5,064 nucleotides of DNA from an uncultured Eubacteriales bacterium (GTDB taxonomy: Bacteria; Bacillota; Clostridia; Christensenellales; Aristaeellaceae), in the NCBI GenBank assembly GCA_900550955.1, contig URUF01000091.1, forward strand, positions 1-5,064. The letters run 5' to 3'. The notes beneath the pieces are model-generated. The model saw only the letters and a program-made list of their open reading frames with translations, was not told the DNA's origin and made no database searches. Position 1 is the stretch's first letter; the number at the start of each line of letters is the position of its first letter. Of this stretch, positions 4,587-5,064 are shown in pieces. The position numbers and the translations under genes were made by a program.

Positions 4587-5064
<478 letters not shown>

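Overview
The window looks like a chromosomal segment of a GC-rich member of the Firmicutes (Clostridia-like). This is inferred from strong AAAGGAGG-type ribosome binding sites, consensus TTGACA/TATAAT promoters, an ECF sigma factor paired with a DUF4179-like membrane anti-sigma factor, and a rpsB protein of bacterial type. No species can be named from the sequence alone. Six genes are supported, five complete and one cut by the right edge. There are no tRNA or rRNA genes, transposases or CRISPR arrays.

Left part (1-1978), minus strand: an ECF-type sigma factor (1323-1805, GTG start) and its putative membrane-anchored anti-sigma factor (118-1326) overlap by four bases (ATGA) and form a two-gene operon. 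It ends in a pair of hairpins at 61-97 and 21-49. A candidate promoter at 1896-1924 can be read either as ECF-like (AAC...CGTC) or as an ordinary sigma-A site.

Middle (1979-3469): a phage-type genetic switch. A self-cleaving LexA/CI-type repressor (1979-2641, minus) diverges from a 68-residue Cro-like helix-turn-helix protein (2796-3002). The latter is followed 14 bases later by a 150-residue protein resembling phage late-transcription regulators (DUF1492/ArpU/RinA-like, sigma region 4-like HTH). The intergenic region carries two face-to-face promoters with perfect consensus hexamers and two related 17-bp operators. One operator lies midway between the two -35 boxes and the other lies at the forward transcription start. 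No integrase, replication, structural or lysis genes are in the window, so the switch looks orphaned or domesticated.

Right part (3459-5064): a RluA-family pseudouridine synthase (minus) converges on the late-regulator-like gene with an 11-base overlap. It diverges from rpsB (ribosomal protein S2, plus, truncated by the window end). rpsB has a good promoter and a roughly 100-nt leader that can fold into a three-helix structure, a possible site for S2 autoregulation.

How the genes may work together: the sigma/anti-sigma pair would respond to an envelope signal, and the repressor switch would respond to DNA damage through RecA-stimulated self-cleavage. rluA-like and rpsB are translation housekeeping genes flanking the switch. 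The targets of the orphan late-regulator-like protein are probably elsewhere in the genome; this last point is inference.
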